The translations under genes and the position numbers were made by a program. Source: Panopea generosa (Eukaryota > Mollusca > Bivalvia > Adapedonta > Hiatellidae). Taken from it: a DNA stretch of 64,000 bases. Shown piece by piece: positions 14,101 through 29,100 of the stretch. Position 1 is the first letter of the stretch; each line of letters begins with the position of its first letter. Location of the stretch: assembly GCA_029582155.1 (NCBI GenBank), contig CM055905.1:4466062-4530061 (forward strand), given 5' to 3'. A model generated the notes under the pieces. That model did no database searches. It had not been told where the DNA came from and saw only the letters and a program-made list of their open reading frames with translations.

Positions 14101-17100
14101 TGTTTAATTAAAATTCGAAAGCAAGTACAAACGAAATACATGTAATGGTATTCACAAAATCCTAACGTCGATTATGCCTATACCAGATTTTATAGATTGT
14201 ATATCAACCACAAACTGTGTCTTAAATAAGAAAGAGCCAGGAATTTACCCAATATGAATGTGTGGTTATATTTCGTATTATAATTACTGAACCACTGACA
14301 GAACCAGTATAGAACACTGATAGGCGACACGGAGATATTACTAAACTGGTCAAGGGCGAGATAAAGCCTTGGTGTCGGTGTTTTGCTCACAATTTCATGA
14401 AATAGTGACGCGAGTAAGGATTCAATCAGGTTCCCCTGGAATACTTATCCAACGACATAACCATTGGACTAGCGCTCCACCATAGAACAATAGACGTGCG
14501 ATTCAAAATATATCAGTAGCAATCTCCTCCACTCTACCCACACACACCAACTTCGTTGTAAGAGATTTGGATTACTCACGAAAGTGATAAAGATTATATT
14601 ACTTACCTATACATGTTTTTACGCTGATAGAAAACAGTGCGACATTTCGCGTTGGAGTTGCGACATATACCGGTGGTACAAATCTTGCGACATTTAGCGT
14701 TAAAGGTGCGGCATTTAGTGGCTGATAATTTTGCGACATTTAAATTGGTTGCGACATTTAACGTCAGTCTTACGACATATAACGTTAGTTGCGACATTTA
14801 ACAATGCCACGAGCGTTTCCATCGTAATAGATTTATCTCTGCTACAAAATACCCTCTTTGCAATAATTTGAGCTCAATGGCTGAAGTTCCCTTTATTCAA
14901 CATTTCTTTTAAAAATTACAATTAAGTAAATATTATGAAATCTTAGGAAATCTCCATCACCATATACCGTACCTGATGATATAATAAAATTTAGCTCTGC
15001 TACAAATTATTCTCTCTGTAACAATTCGGTCTTAATGGCTGATTAGTCAATATTTGTATTCACAATTTCATTTTATGTTTCAGTTTCGATATTCGTTATC
15101 CTGGTCTTCCTTATTTCCATTGGTTATGGTAAGTTCAATAACAGTCTAAAATTGTGTACTGTCCCAGTAGGAATCACGTATCACAAGCGTAACCCAGGTT
15201 AGAAACCCTGTTTTAGTGGCCAGACTGAAGTATTAGTTTGGTATTCGAGTTTCATCTCCCGCCATTAAACTAAGTGTATCACAGAACCTGATATCTCCCA
15301 AATAATATGCACCCACACCACGCAATGAAAAAGCAGGGAATTCCATGCCTGGCTCACGATTCATAGCAACTGAACGTTTACTAAACTGTGCCGTCATTCA
15401 AACTTTCTCTGAAGCAACTAACCAGTCAACTTGCACAAATTGGGTTTTCCCAACATTGCTACATAACGGACCCAATTTTGAGACTGGTTCCGTTCTACAG
15501 ACTACATTAAACTCTAACCTTCTCAGCCTCCAATATAAAAGACTTATATACTTAAATATCGCATGACTTTAGTGTAAGTTGTATCAATAACAATAACATT
15601 TATTCAATAGTGGTAGTAGTTTGCTATTATGACGGATATGTAATAATTATAGTAAACCGGTTAGTCTTAATCATCAACGACGCCTGCTTTTCTCAAGGCA
15701 TACCACCATTGGAGACAGAAAATGCTACCGTGGGGAAGTCGCATAATGACGGTTATCAATAATCTTTGTTTCGTCTTATATTAGTGCTTATTGTTTTAGC
15801 TGAATGGCAATATTAATGTATTTTGAAAATTGTCAAAGCCTTGGTATGTTTGAATTGTGAATTTGGAAAAAAAATTGATGCTTGGAAATTGGGGTGTGAA
15901 TAAAAGATTTCTAACATCAACTTTCACTGTCAACAGTGTATACACTGCACAGAGTCATTTTTGACTCATGGGCTACATGACCTCTACATTTCTCATTATA
16001 ATGCAGAGGTTCCGAGTTTGACAAACAATCTAGTAGGGTTGTTTCATTTTTTAAAATTTTTCCTAGTTTCCAACTTCCCATACTAATACTAATATATATA
16101 TGATATATATGCGTGCTTTGTCAAACGTGCAATAAAATAAATTGTAATAAAGTTTCTTGTTATACCTTCTCAGTAGAGATTTATATACTACTGGAACAAT
16201 TTATGTATATTTACGTTTTATTTATAAGTATGTATAACAATTACAATTACAAGCTGTATTGCAATAAAGTGTTACTATTACAATGACAATGCCAATTCTT
16301 AATTCTGCAATGTAGGCCTCCGGCCCATAATACAACTGTTCAACAAATGCTACATACAAAGTGTACTATATAACAAAATACACAACAATAGAGGCACGTC
16401 AATATGATTTAGGTAATAACAAACATGTTAACATTCATCAAGCAGTTGTACACTATAACAATTGCGATAAAGCACCATAATGATATTTTAAATCTAATAA
16501 AATGATTTTGTTAATTTTTTTGATATACCTTTAAATATATTATATAATAAGTTGAAAATATGCACACATGTGTGTGCTAGTGAGTCTTGTCTAGAATACG
16601 TTGTAAAATCTTAGAATACCTGTCATAGGGGAAAGGCAAGAAAAGTCAATCATTTACATGTAGTTCTATTTTTCTCTGCTTGTTAAATGTCTCTCTTTCT
16701 TCTTTTTACGTCTCTATCTTCTTCACACTCTCTCTTTCTTTCTCTCACTCATTAACCTACTGTATACTTATAATTGCTTGCATAAGCATATATATATATA
16801 TATATATTGTTCTGTTATACCAATGATTTGTATATAATTCCTTGGTTATACACTGTAATTTAAAATGGAAGAACTTGTGACCCCATGTCAAAGTATTTGA
16901 AATAAAATATGTTTAAAATAAACTAAACCATACCAATGCATGGTGGCCATCTTGCATTTTCGCCATTTTTTCCCCATTTTGTCTGACTTCTTTTTTTTAT
17001 TCTTTATTGATAACCGTTTAACTTATATCAACGCAAAAGACACTTAAACACACCAACAATTAAGGTGTGTGTATGTGTGTGTGTGTGTGTGGGGGGGGGG

Positions 17101-20100
17101 GGATTTAATAAATTATTTACATTTTAAAAAAAAAAATCCCATACTAATGCAAAATAACTATATTGCAGCAATGCTATTACGACCGTTTCCACTGCGCTGT
17201 AGAAGATGTGACCGCGCTAGAAGCGAGAAGGACTGTGAAGGTTGGGTGGACTGCTCGGATGATGAGGTCTCCGTTTTCACTTTACAGTTGCATATATAAT
17301 ATCAATCTCCTTCGCAGAGTTAATGTTCCTTACACTCATTCACCTCTGCAAAAGGCTTAGTATCCTGAGTTTTGATAAAACTTAATAATTACAGTATATG
17401 CAGTTGTAAGCATATTGTTAAAACCAGACAATAAAACTAGAAACAAACCATCACTATTTTACATTAGAACAAACACAACAAAGCAGCTTGTACACAAATA
17501 AATGATGAACTGTTACTTGAAAGTCACGTGAAGCTGAAAGTAGTCCGGAGCCAAGGGCAGAGGTGAATGTAATGAGTCGAATGTGTTAGAGAGTAGTATA
17601 ACCATTGCACCGCCATTGCATACCCAATGGGGAAGAGATAGTGGTGTAAATAATCCGGTATTATTCAAGAAATGAACATACAATATTAGATAACATTTGT
17701 AAATTAATAAAACAATTCAAATCATTGGGATTTAAGCTAATTAGCATGTATGAATCTAGTTCACAGGAATAGTAAGTCAGTTGATTTCTTTTATAAAGTT
17801 ATTATGCATAAAACAGTGAACAATCCAAATATGCGCATGTCTCTATTTCGAATGTATCAATGGACCAAGAACTGCAGTTATGAACAGAAAGAAAATACAT
17901 ACGTTTGGAATTTTAAACAAACAACAACAATAACTAAATCATAGTTTAACTTAGATGATACATGTACTTTTGAATATTTAAATAAATTCCACCACACCAG
18001 CCTTAGTTTTACCTTACACAGAATAAGAAACTCATATCAGCATGGAATATATTTGATCAATTGAAAAAATCTAACCTCAGACAAAAAATGACATACTTTA
18101 TTTACTTTTTCTCTCATTCGGTTGCCTGTTTAGTTAAGGTAATTATTACTTCTACTATAATATACTTTAGCTGTCTTCTTATTTTAGATATTTATTTTCT
18201 CTCCCATTGTAAAGCTGCCCATTTATGTTGATTTTTTTCTCTCCTATTTCACTGTGACGTATTTTAGCTGCCCGTATACTTAAGGTTATTATTTTCTCTC
18301 CTAAATTCACTACGACGTATTTAGCTGCCCACATATTTTAGGTGATTATTTTCTCTCCTATTTCGCTCTGACATATTTTAGCTGCCCATATATTTTAGGT
18401 AATTATTTTCTCTCCTATTTCACTCTGACGTATATAAGCTGCCCATATATTTTAGGTGATTATTTTCTCTCTTATTTCACTCTGACAAATTTTAGCTGCC
18501 CATATATTTTAGATAATTATTTTCTCTACTATTTCACTCGGATGTAATTAAGCTGCCCATATATTTTAGGTAATTGTTTTCACTCCTATTTCACTCTGAC
18601 GTATTTTAGCTGCCCATATATTTTAGGTAATTATTTTCTCTCCTATTTCACTCGGACGTATTTTAGCTGCCCGTATATTTTAGGTAATTATTTTCTCTCC
18701 TATTTCACTCGGACGTATTTTAGCTGCCCGTATATTTTAGGTAATTATTTTCTCTCCTATTTCACTCGGATGTATTTTAGCTGCCCATATATTTTAGGTA
18801 ATTATTTTCTCTCCTTTTTCAGTAAGAGGTAATTTAGCTGCCCTTATATTTTAGGCAATTATTTTCTCTTCTATTTCACTCTGACATATTCTAGATGCCT
18901 TTTTATTTTTAGGTTTGCTTCATGGATGAAATTATTACGCCCCAATTAACGAAACTGTATGAATCTGGATGCCGTGCAAGAGATGTAAGTTTGTTTAGAA
19001 ATTAAAGTTTAAACATATATTAAAACAGCAAAATGGTTATTTAAGAACTTCATTAAAACATTGAAATATGACGACAAATTGGCTGGACTATAATGTAGTG
19101 GATAGAGCGTAGGCTGCACACGTCAGAGGTTGCAGGTTCGATCTCCAACTCGACCGATGTCTGTAACAAAACAGCACTTAGCACTGGTTCTAAGAAGCGG
19201 ACTCAAGAGCGCTTCATTTAAGCTCGGAATTTCATTGCAATCGATCTCAAAATAACAAGCATAAACTTAGTTGATTTTAAAAAACATCGACCAATTCTGG
19301 CAGTACCACCTGTTAAAATATTCAAATGTATGGATACAGCATATCTCAACCAAAGGTCGATGCAATTCATCCGCTCGTTAAATACACATGCTAGAATGTC
19401 TCAGATCAACGTAATGGTTTGGAAAAAAATATAGAAAAAAAGGTGTAGGGTACGGAGGTGGACGGGGTATCCAAAAAGGGTATGTAAACAATCTAAAGTA
19501 TTCCAGTGGTCGCTGTTCAAGTCCGCGTGTTGGAGTATTTTTTTAAGATCGCGGGCAACTCAACTTGGCAAAGATACGTACCTGATGTTAGCAGTCGTAA
19601 TTTATTTTTCTGACGTTTATTATAAACTATTTCCGTGTTATAACGTTTACACCTATCTGAATACCCAGCGTCTTAACAGGTACCCACCGTTTGTTAGAAT
19701 AAATACGTCTTAAAGTAAAAAAACAACAACATGTATTTGAATGATGATATATGTTTACTGAGTTTGAAGCGAGAATGTCGACTCGTGACACCACTACAAC
19801 AGTCATGGTATACTCGTATCAAACAAGCACACACAACTTTATAGAAGGGGATCAATATCCGTTAACATTGGGTTTAAAAAAGTGGCAGGGTTCCTGTCGC
19901 ATACACATGGTATGCTACATCACCCAGTCACAGTATACTGTCACCGGATACACCAGACCTAGAACCTTCTAACTGTTAAGCGCTGAGCGAGGTATGCTAC
20001 ATCACCCTGTCACAGTATACTGTCACCGGATACACCAGACGTAGAACCTTCTAACTGTTAAGCGCTGAGCGAGGTATACTACATCACCCAGTCACAGTAT

Positions 20101-23100
20101 TCTGTCACCGGAAACACCAGACCTAGAACCTTCTAACTGTTAAGCGCTGAGCGAGGTATGCTACATCACCCAGTCACAGTATACTGTCACCGGATTCACC
20201 AGACCTAGAACCTTCTAACTGTTAAGCACTGAGCGAGGTATGCTACATCACCCAGTCACAGACAGTCACCGGATACACCAGACCTAGAACCTTCTAACTG
20301 TTAAGCGCTGAGCGAGGTATACTACATCACCCAGTCACAGTATACTGTCACCGGATACACCAGACGTAGAACCTTCTAACTGTTAAGCGCTGAGCGAGGT
20401 ATACTACATCACCCAGTCACAGTATACTGTCACCGGGGTACACCAGACCTAGAACCTTCTAACTGTTAAGCGCTGAGTGAGGTATGCTACATCACCCAGT
20501 CACAGTATACTGTCACCGGATACACCAGACCTAGAACCTTCTAACTGTTAAGCGCTGAGCGAGGTATGCTACATCACCCAGTCACAGTATACTGTCACCG
20601 GATTCACCAGACCTAGAACCTTCTAACTGTTAAGCGCTGAGCGAGGTATGCTACATCACCCAGTCACAGTATACTGTCACCGGATACACCAGACCTAGAA
20701 CCTTGTAACTGTTAAGCGCTGAGCGAGGTATACTACATCACCCAGTCACAGTATACTGTCACCGGATACACCAGACCTAGAACCTTCTAACTGTTAAGCG
20801 CTGAGCGAGGTATACTACATCACCCAGTCACAGTATACTGTCACCGGATTCACCAGACCTAGAACCTTGTAACTGTTAAGCGCTGAGCGAGGTATGCTAC
20901 ATCACCCTGTCACAGTATACTGTCACCGGGATACACCAGACCTAGAACCTTCTAACTGTTAAGCGCTGAGCGAGGTATACTACATCACCCAGTCACAGTA
21001 TACTGTCACCGGATACACCAGACGTAGAACCTTCTAACTGTTAAGCGCTGAGCGAGGTATACTACATCACCCAGTCACAGTATACTGTCACCGGATACAC
21101 CAGACCTAGAACCTTCTAACTGTTAAGTGCTGAGCGAGGTATACTACATCACCCAGTCACAGTATACTGTCACCGGATACACCAGACGTAGAACCTTGTA
21201 ACTGTTAAGCGCTGAGCGAGGTATACTACATCACCCAGTCACAGTATACTGTCACCGGATACACCAGACCTAGAACCTTGTAACTGTTAAGCGCTGAGCG
21301 AGGTATACTACATCACCCAGTCACAGTATACTGTCACCGGATACACCAGACCTAGAACCTTGTAACTGTTAAGCGCTGAGCGAGGTATACTACATCACCC
21401 AGTCACAGTATACTGTCACCGGATACACCAGACCTAGAACCTTGTAACTGTTAAGCGCTGAGCGAGGTATACTACATCACCCAGTCACAGTATACTGTCA
21501 CCGGATACACCAGACCTAGAACCTTCTAACTGTTAAGCGCTGAGCGAGGTATACTACATCACCCAGTCACAGTATACTGTCACCGGATACACCAGACCTA
21601 GAACCTTCTAACTGTTAAGCGCTGAGCGAGGTATACTACATCACCCAGTCACAGTATACTGTCACCGGATACACCAGACCTAGAACCTTCTAACTGTAAA
21701 GCGCTGAGCGAGGTATACTACATCACCCAGTCACAGTATACTGTCACCGGATACACCAGACCTAGAACCTTCTAACTGTTAAGCGCTGAGCGAGGTATAC
21801 TACATCACCCAGTCACAGTATACTGTCACCGGATACACCAGACCTAGAACCTTCTAACTGTTAAGCGCTGAGCGAGGTATACTACATCACCCAGTCACAG
21901 TATACTGTCACCGGATACACCAGACCTAGAACCTTGTAACTGTTAAGCGCTGAGCGAGGTATGCTACATCACCCAGTCACAGTATACTGTCACCGGATAC
22001 ACCAGACCTAGAACCTTCTAACTGTTAAGTGCTGAGAGAGGAAGCTCCTAGTACCATTTTTCAAGTCTTTGGTAAGACCGGCAAAACACTCAAAGACCGA
22101 TCACGCCGGCATAATAAAAGATATAGGAAAGTATAGAAACAAAACGTATAATGAAGCCACCATGGCTCTAGCTTGACGCATACTTTCTTAATATTGTAAA
22201 ATGATTTTTATCTGGTGTTTCTTTATACTGCATTAATATTTTCATGTCTAACATGTTAATGTGTTGTGGACCGTATTGAGGAGCCCGTGGTCCAGTGGTA
22301 GAGCATAGGGAACATGATCAGGTAGACTGACCACGATAGATAAAAGAGTATCATTGGTTTATTTTAATCCAATATCCACAAAGTATCATGGTTCCATTGA
22401 AGTAACAATATTGCGATATTCGGCTATTTTATTGCACATTAAATGATACGAAAATCAATGCATGATTAAAATAACTCAACGTTTCATACAATTTTAACGT
22501 TAACGTCGTGTTACCCTCAAAAGTACCATTACCGTGCGCGACGTCATAGTAGTTACATATATACCACAATCACAAACTCTTGAACAAGTTATTGACCTCG
22601 CGAAACTCAACTGTTTTATTCGTACTATGACAATGGAGAAAAAATAAAGAGTTTAAATAAGATCACCTAATATACTGTTTCTGGGCCTTACTCTGCGCCC
22701 ATCATTCGTCATTGCTCTGTTATTGAAAAATAAAATCACTACTTCGTTCGTTTGATACGTTTTAAAACCCATTATAACTTTTGTTTCAATTCATACTTAA
22801 AGATGTGTTTGTCTGTTTGACATTATTTTATAATTACTCAAAATATTGGTACAGAGAAAGTGGTGTAAAAAGCTCTTAATGTAAATTCTTGCCAGAATAT
22901 GTCACCGTTCTTGCTTCAAATTTCCTATACCAAGATTTTCGAAAATGTTTTATTTTTATTTAAAACGCAATCGTTTCAGTAAACCATGGGTTTAAAAAAG
23001 CTTTTTTAGTGTTCCGTTAGCTCACCACAGTACCTGTGAAATATTTCGGAGCGCTAGGTCAAGTGCTAGGGAATAATTATTGGAAGGCCGTGGGTTCGAT

Positions 23101-26100
23101 CTTCTGCAACCATCATGTTTATTACTGGTTCTACCCAGGTAGACTTCGAGCGTGATTTGCCCAAGCTGTAACACTAAGTCGATGTCAAAAATATATAAAT
23201 AGATATATACTGAGCCAAATTTCTTATTGGTGACCCACATCTTGTCAGCATTTGTCAAAACAAGAAATAGCAAACATAACACCTATAAATATATCGTGTA
23301 CAAATATTCAATGTTATTATTGTATAAGCAATTTATATACAAATAACATAATAAATGAACAAGCTACATCACTATAGAGAGCGCTACCCTCAGTTCGAAA
23401 AGTCCCACTGTTTACATTGACTTTTACAGGGTGAATATGATATCATGCCATCTCTTACAACACAATTAGGAAACACACGAACCAATAAAAGGTTTGTCCC
23501 TGAGACTCGTTTGGGGTTTTAACGCCATTTTCAACACATTTCAGGTTATATATGGCATATCCAGTCTTATTGGTGGAGGAAGACCTCAGTCTGAGTAGAA
23601 CCATCATCTTTCCGCAAGTAACTTGATACTTTCTAACATGAAGTTTTTTAAACGAGCGGGACTCGAACCTACGACCTTAGCGGTGAGAGGTAAGTGATCT
23701 TGAGACGGTGCCTTAGAACACTCGGCCACGGAGACCCCTCCGAGACTCGTTAGATGATATTGTATTATCCAATAATTAGATATGTTTTGTCATTAATTTT
23801 CTAAAAATGAGTTTTCTATGGAATTTGAATGGTAATTTCAAATTATTGGGACTTTTAGTGTTTATTCATCTGGCATTATGAACATTTTATGTAAATTATA
23901 CATACAACAACGAAGTTGTATAGGATTAGGGTGAGTAACTCCAGAAACAAATATACGCGTGGATCCGGCTACGAATAGGAACAGAGCACAACATATTTTT
24001 TTTTCAGACTTGTACATAAATACATTGTCATTATAACATATTTACAACTCCATAACTCACAATAAACGTAAAAATAATACAAGAAATACATTTAATCCCA
24101 CTTCTTCAAGAAGAAAAAAAAGAAGAATAAGAATAAGAAGAAGAGGATGAAGACATTTATCAAACATTTAAATGTTTATCATCCTTTCATTGCCAAATGT
24201 ATATTTAAATTTCACATTAAACATTTAAAATGTTATTTCTTGATATACAGAGCAAATCCGATTAAAATATAATTATCATTTGATTTAAGTAATTCAATAA
24301 GCGTGTACATGGAGGTCTTTGAAAAATAATAATAAAACAAATCATCGTAGCAAGAACTCCACCTCGGTTTAGTTACAACATAAACAATATCTCTCGTTTC
24401 TTGGAACATGGTTTCTTGTATAACGACCAGTTTGAATTCTGAGAGTATGGGTAGATTACTTAATTCTAGTAACAAACAAGTATTACATGATTAATTGTGC
24501 AGGAGTGTAATAAACCCATGACATCTCTTTTATATATCATTTCCGAGTAATCCTTCGGTGTTTTTTCCGTATAACTCGGCTCTCGTACGTAATATGCCGA
24601 ACTTCCCCGGACGGAAACAAATATGCAATTTTTTTTTCGTTCCTTACAGACATGAGTAGACTGATATGATATATGTTAAATAAATGGTAATACACATACT
24701 ATTACATGTGATAAATGGTAATACATGTACTATTACATGTGATAAATGATAATACATGTACTATTACATGTGATAAATGGTAATACATATACTATTACAT
24801 GTGATAAATGGTAATACATATACTATTACATGTGATAAATGGTAATACATGTACTATTACATGTGATAAATGATAATACATGTACTATTACATGTGATAA
24901 ATGGTAATACATATACTATTACATGTGATAAATGGTAATACATGTACTATTACATGTGATAAATGGTAATACATGTACTATTACATGTGATAAATGATAA
25001 TACATGTACTATTACATGTGATAAATGATAATACATGTACTATTACATGTGATAAATGGTAATACATGTACTATTACATGTGATAAATGGTAATACATTT
25101 ACTATTACATGTGATAAATGATAATACATGTACTATTACATGTGATAAATGGTAATACATATACTATTATATGTGATAAATGATAAAACATATACTATTA
25201 CATGTGATAAATGGTAATACAATAAAAGTTGGATAAAACTATATAACGCTCGGTATAATATAGTTTTTTTAAATATATATGTTAACTTTTTTTTGTACGA
25301 GGAAAGCGAACTAGAAATTTTCCGTTCTGTTTGACGTCTTGTTACAATTATGAGTCACTCTATTTCGTTTACTTATTCTTTGTTACAGGCATGCTCTCAA
25401 GCAGGCAAAAGGCAGGCTTTACCGGAAATTATTGCTTGCAGTAAGTGCTGCAATACACGGGACTATTGCAACGAAGAGCTGTGTGGAATACAAAGAGGTA
25501 TGTAGAGCGTGTGGTCCAGTGGTAGAGCATCGAACCCATGATCGGAGGTCCGTGGGTTCGATCCTCCACCACGGCAATGTGCGGTGTCCGTGAACAAGAC
25601 ACCTTTTCCGCATATGCTTAGTACTATATAGTTCTGTCCGGGAAGACTTCGAGCATAATTTGTCTAAGTTGTAATTATTTATTTCACAACTGAAGTAAAA
25701 TAATTAAGTTTAAACTAGAATGTTGGCGTTAGATTCAAAGATACATGTTTATGTTACATAAATGCAGGCCACTGGTACACGAAAATGTACAAAACATGAT
25801 TCAAGTGAGTGAAAATGTTTAATCTGTTAGTTTTTACATAATTTAGCAGAATACATTTATTATTAGTATATAACATTATCGTCTGTAGATTTTGCAAACG
25901 GTGTTCTTAATCTAAAAGCATGATGCAGGTATTTAGCAGCATTCATAACTGTACTGAGTAAAACAAAATGTATCTTTATGTGGATGGATTATCCAGTTGC
26001 CATTAAAATGTATTAAAAGACCTGAATCATATGCAGGACATTGAAGAAAAGAGGTGATATCCGTCGTCGACTATAGATACATTTCTCATTTTACATATTG

Positions 26101-29100
26101 GACACAATATTAACGTCCTGTCAATTGCGGAGTGTCGACCAGTTCCACTATGAACAGAGGGACCAGTGTAAAGAAACTGGCCAGGTTCACGAGCCACAAT
26201 ATCAGCCCTGTAAAATGTATTTCTTTTAGATATTTATTTTCCATCAAAGTTTGGTGTTTTGTATTAAATAAAGTGTATTTTATTTAATTTCATGTTGTTT
26301 TGACTCCAAAGACGGTTTCTATGAAGGAAAATGCTCATTTCCCCATATTTTGTTCGCATTTTAATAGTTTTTTAATTATGAAGGCATTATTGCCACACAG
26401 ATATTTACTCTGATAATTGTCTAGCACACTGAGTAATATATGCCATTATTTTCTTGTGGCATGAGCTTTCACTGTTTGCATCATGATATAACATAAACTG
26501 GCTTAAAATGTAGCAACATTGCATATTTTCACTGTACATGTACACTTGGTATATTGTATTAAGCGAAAAGTGTAAAATTGACAAACAAAATATATATAGT
26601 TTTAAAAAAAATAAAGTATAATTCAAATTAAAAAAAAGCAAAATTTGATAAAAAAAAAAGTTTAATTTTATTGCATTAAACGGGGCCTTTTATGGGAGTT
26701 TATGAACCTCGTCTTTTGCAATATATTTTAGTGTGTTTGCTATATTTCGACCTTTGTTAACAAAAAAATGAATAAAAAGCATTTCATTATCATTAATAAG
26801 TAAAAACCGAATGGTTTTGTATGTTAAATCCACCAAAGCGTGACCAAATCGATGTTTCAATTGGATTGAATAACGGATCAAATTTAAATCGAAATGAAAT
26901 CATTTAATATGTCACAAAATATATTGCATTTTAAGGCGATGCATCTATTTTAGTCTCACCCAGGCGGGTAGCCCAAGTTAGGAAAGCCCTTTCAATATAT
27001 TATTTTGGCATGTTTTAATAGATATTATATTTGGTAATACTTTGTCAGTGAGTATATATATGTATGTTTAATAGATATTATATTTGGTAATACATTGTCA
27101 GTGAGTATATATATATGTATGTTTAATAGATATTATATTTGGTAATACTTTGTCAGTGAGTTTATATATGTTTATTAGATATTATATTTGGTAATACTTT
27201 GTCAGTGAGTATATATATGTATGTTTAATAGATATTATATTTGGTAACACTTTGTCAGTGAGTATATATATGTATGTTTAATAGATATTATATTTGGTAA
27301 TACTTTGTCAGTGAGTATATATATATGTATGTTTAATAGATATTATATTTGGTAATACTTTGTCAGTGAGTATATATATGTATGTTTAATAGATATTATA
27401 TTTGGTAATACTTTGTCAGTGAGTATATATATGTATGTTTATTAGATATTATATTTGGTAATACTTTGTCAGTGAGTATATATATGTATGCTATTTTGGC
27501 ATGTTTTAATAGATATTATATTTGGTAATACTTTGTCAGTGAGTATATATATATATGTATGCTATTTTGGCATGTTTTAATAGATATTATATTTGGTAAT
27601 ACTTTGTCAGTGAGTGTATTATATATGTATGTTTTTTTGGCATATTTTAATAGATATTATATTTGGTAATACTTTGTCAGTGAGTATATATATGTATGTT
27701 ATTTTGGCATGTTTTAATAGATATTATATTTGGTAATACTTTGTCAGTGAGTATATATATGTATGTTATTTTGGCATGTTTTAATAGATATTATATTTGG
27801 TAATACTTTGTCAGTGAGTATTTATATGTATGCTATTTTGGCATGTTTTAATAGATATTATATTAGGTAATACTTTGTCAGTAAGTATATATATATGTAT
27901 GCTATTTTGGCATGTTTTAATAGATATTATATTAGGTAATACTTTGTCAGTGAGTATATATATGTATGTTATTTTGGCATATTTTAATAGATATTATTTC
28001 TGGTAATACTTTGTCACTGAGTATATATATGCATGCTATTTTGGCATGTTTTAATAGATATTATATTAGGTAATACTTTGTCAGTGAGTGAATATATATG
28101 TATGTTATTTTGGCATATTTTAATAGATATTATATTAGGTAATACTTTGTCAGTGAGTATATATTTGTATGTTATTTTGGCATGGTTTAATAGATATTAT
28201 ATTTGGTAATACTTTGTCAGTCAGTATATATATGTATATTATTTTGGCATGGTTTAATAGAAATTATATTAGGTAATACTTTGTCAGTGAGTACATATAT
28301 GTATGCTATTTTGGCATGTTTTAATAGATATTATATTAGGTAATACTTTGTCAGTGAGTATATATATGTATGCTATTTTGGCATGGTTTAATAGATATTA
28401 TATTTGGTAATACTTTGTCAGTGAGTATATATATGTAAATTGTTTTGGCATATTTTAATAGATATTTATATTTGGTAATACTTTGTCAGTGAGTATAAAT
28501 ATATGTATATTGTTTTGGCATGTTTTAATAGATATTATATTAGGTAATACTTTGTCAGTGAGTATATATATGTATGCTATTTTGGCATGGTTTAATAGAT
28601 ATTATATTTGGTAATACTTTGTCAGTGAGTATAAATATATGTATATTGTTTTGGCATGTTTTAATAGATATTATATTAGGTAATACTTTGTCAGTGAGTA
28701 TATATATGTATGCTATTTTGGCATGGTTTAATAGATATTATATTTGGTAATACTTTGTCAGTGAGTATAAATATATGTATATTGTTTTGGCATGTTTTAA
28801 TAGATATTACATCTGGTAATACTTTGTCAGTGAGTATATATATGTGTATATTATATTGGAAAAAAATGTTTTTAGACAATTTTAAAATTTTCGAAAATTC
28901 CCTTTAACAGGACAACGTCAACGAACAACCTAAATTTTTTTCCCTGCAAAATGTGATTTTTTAATTATAGTATATTGCTTTAAAAATGTAAAATTTTCTT
29001 TGCAATTTGACGTTTTTGGCTTAATACGATATCATCAAAGATTATATGTACAGCGAAAATGTACAGTATTCCGACATTTTAAGCTATTTTAGGTAAATAT

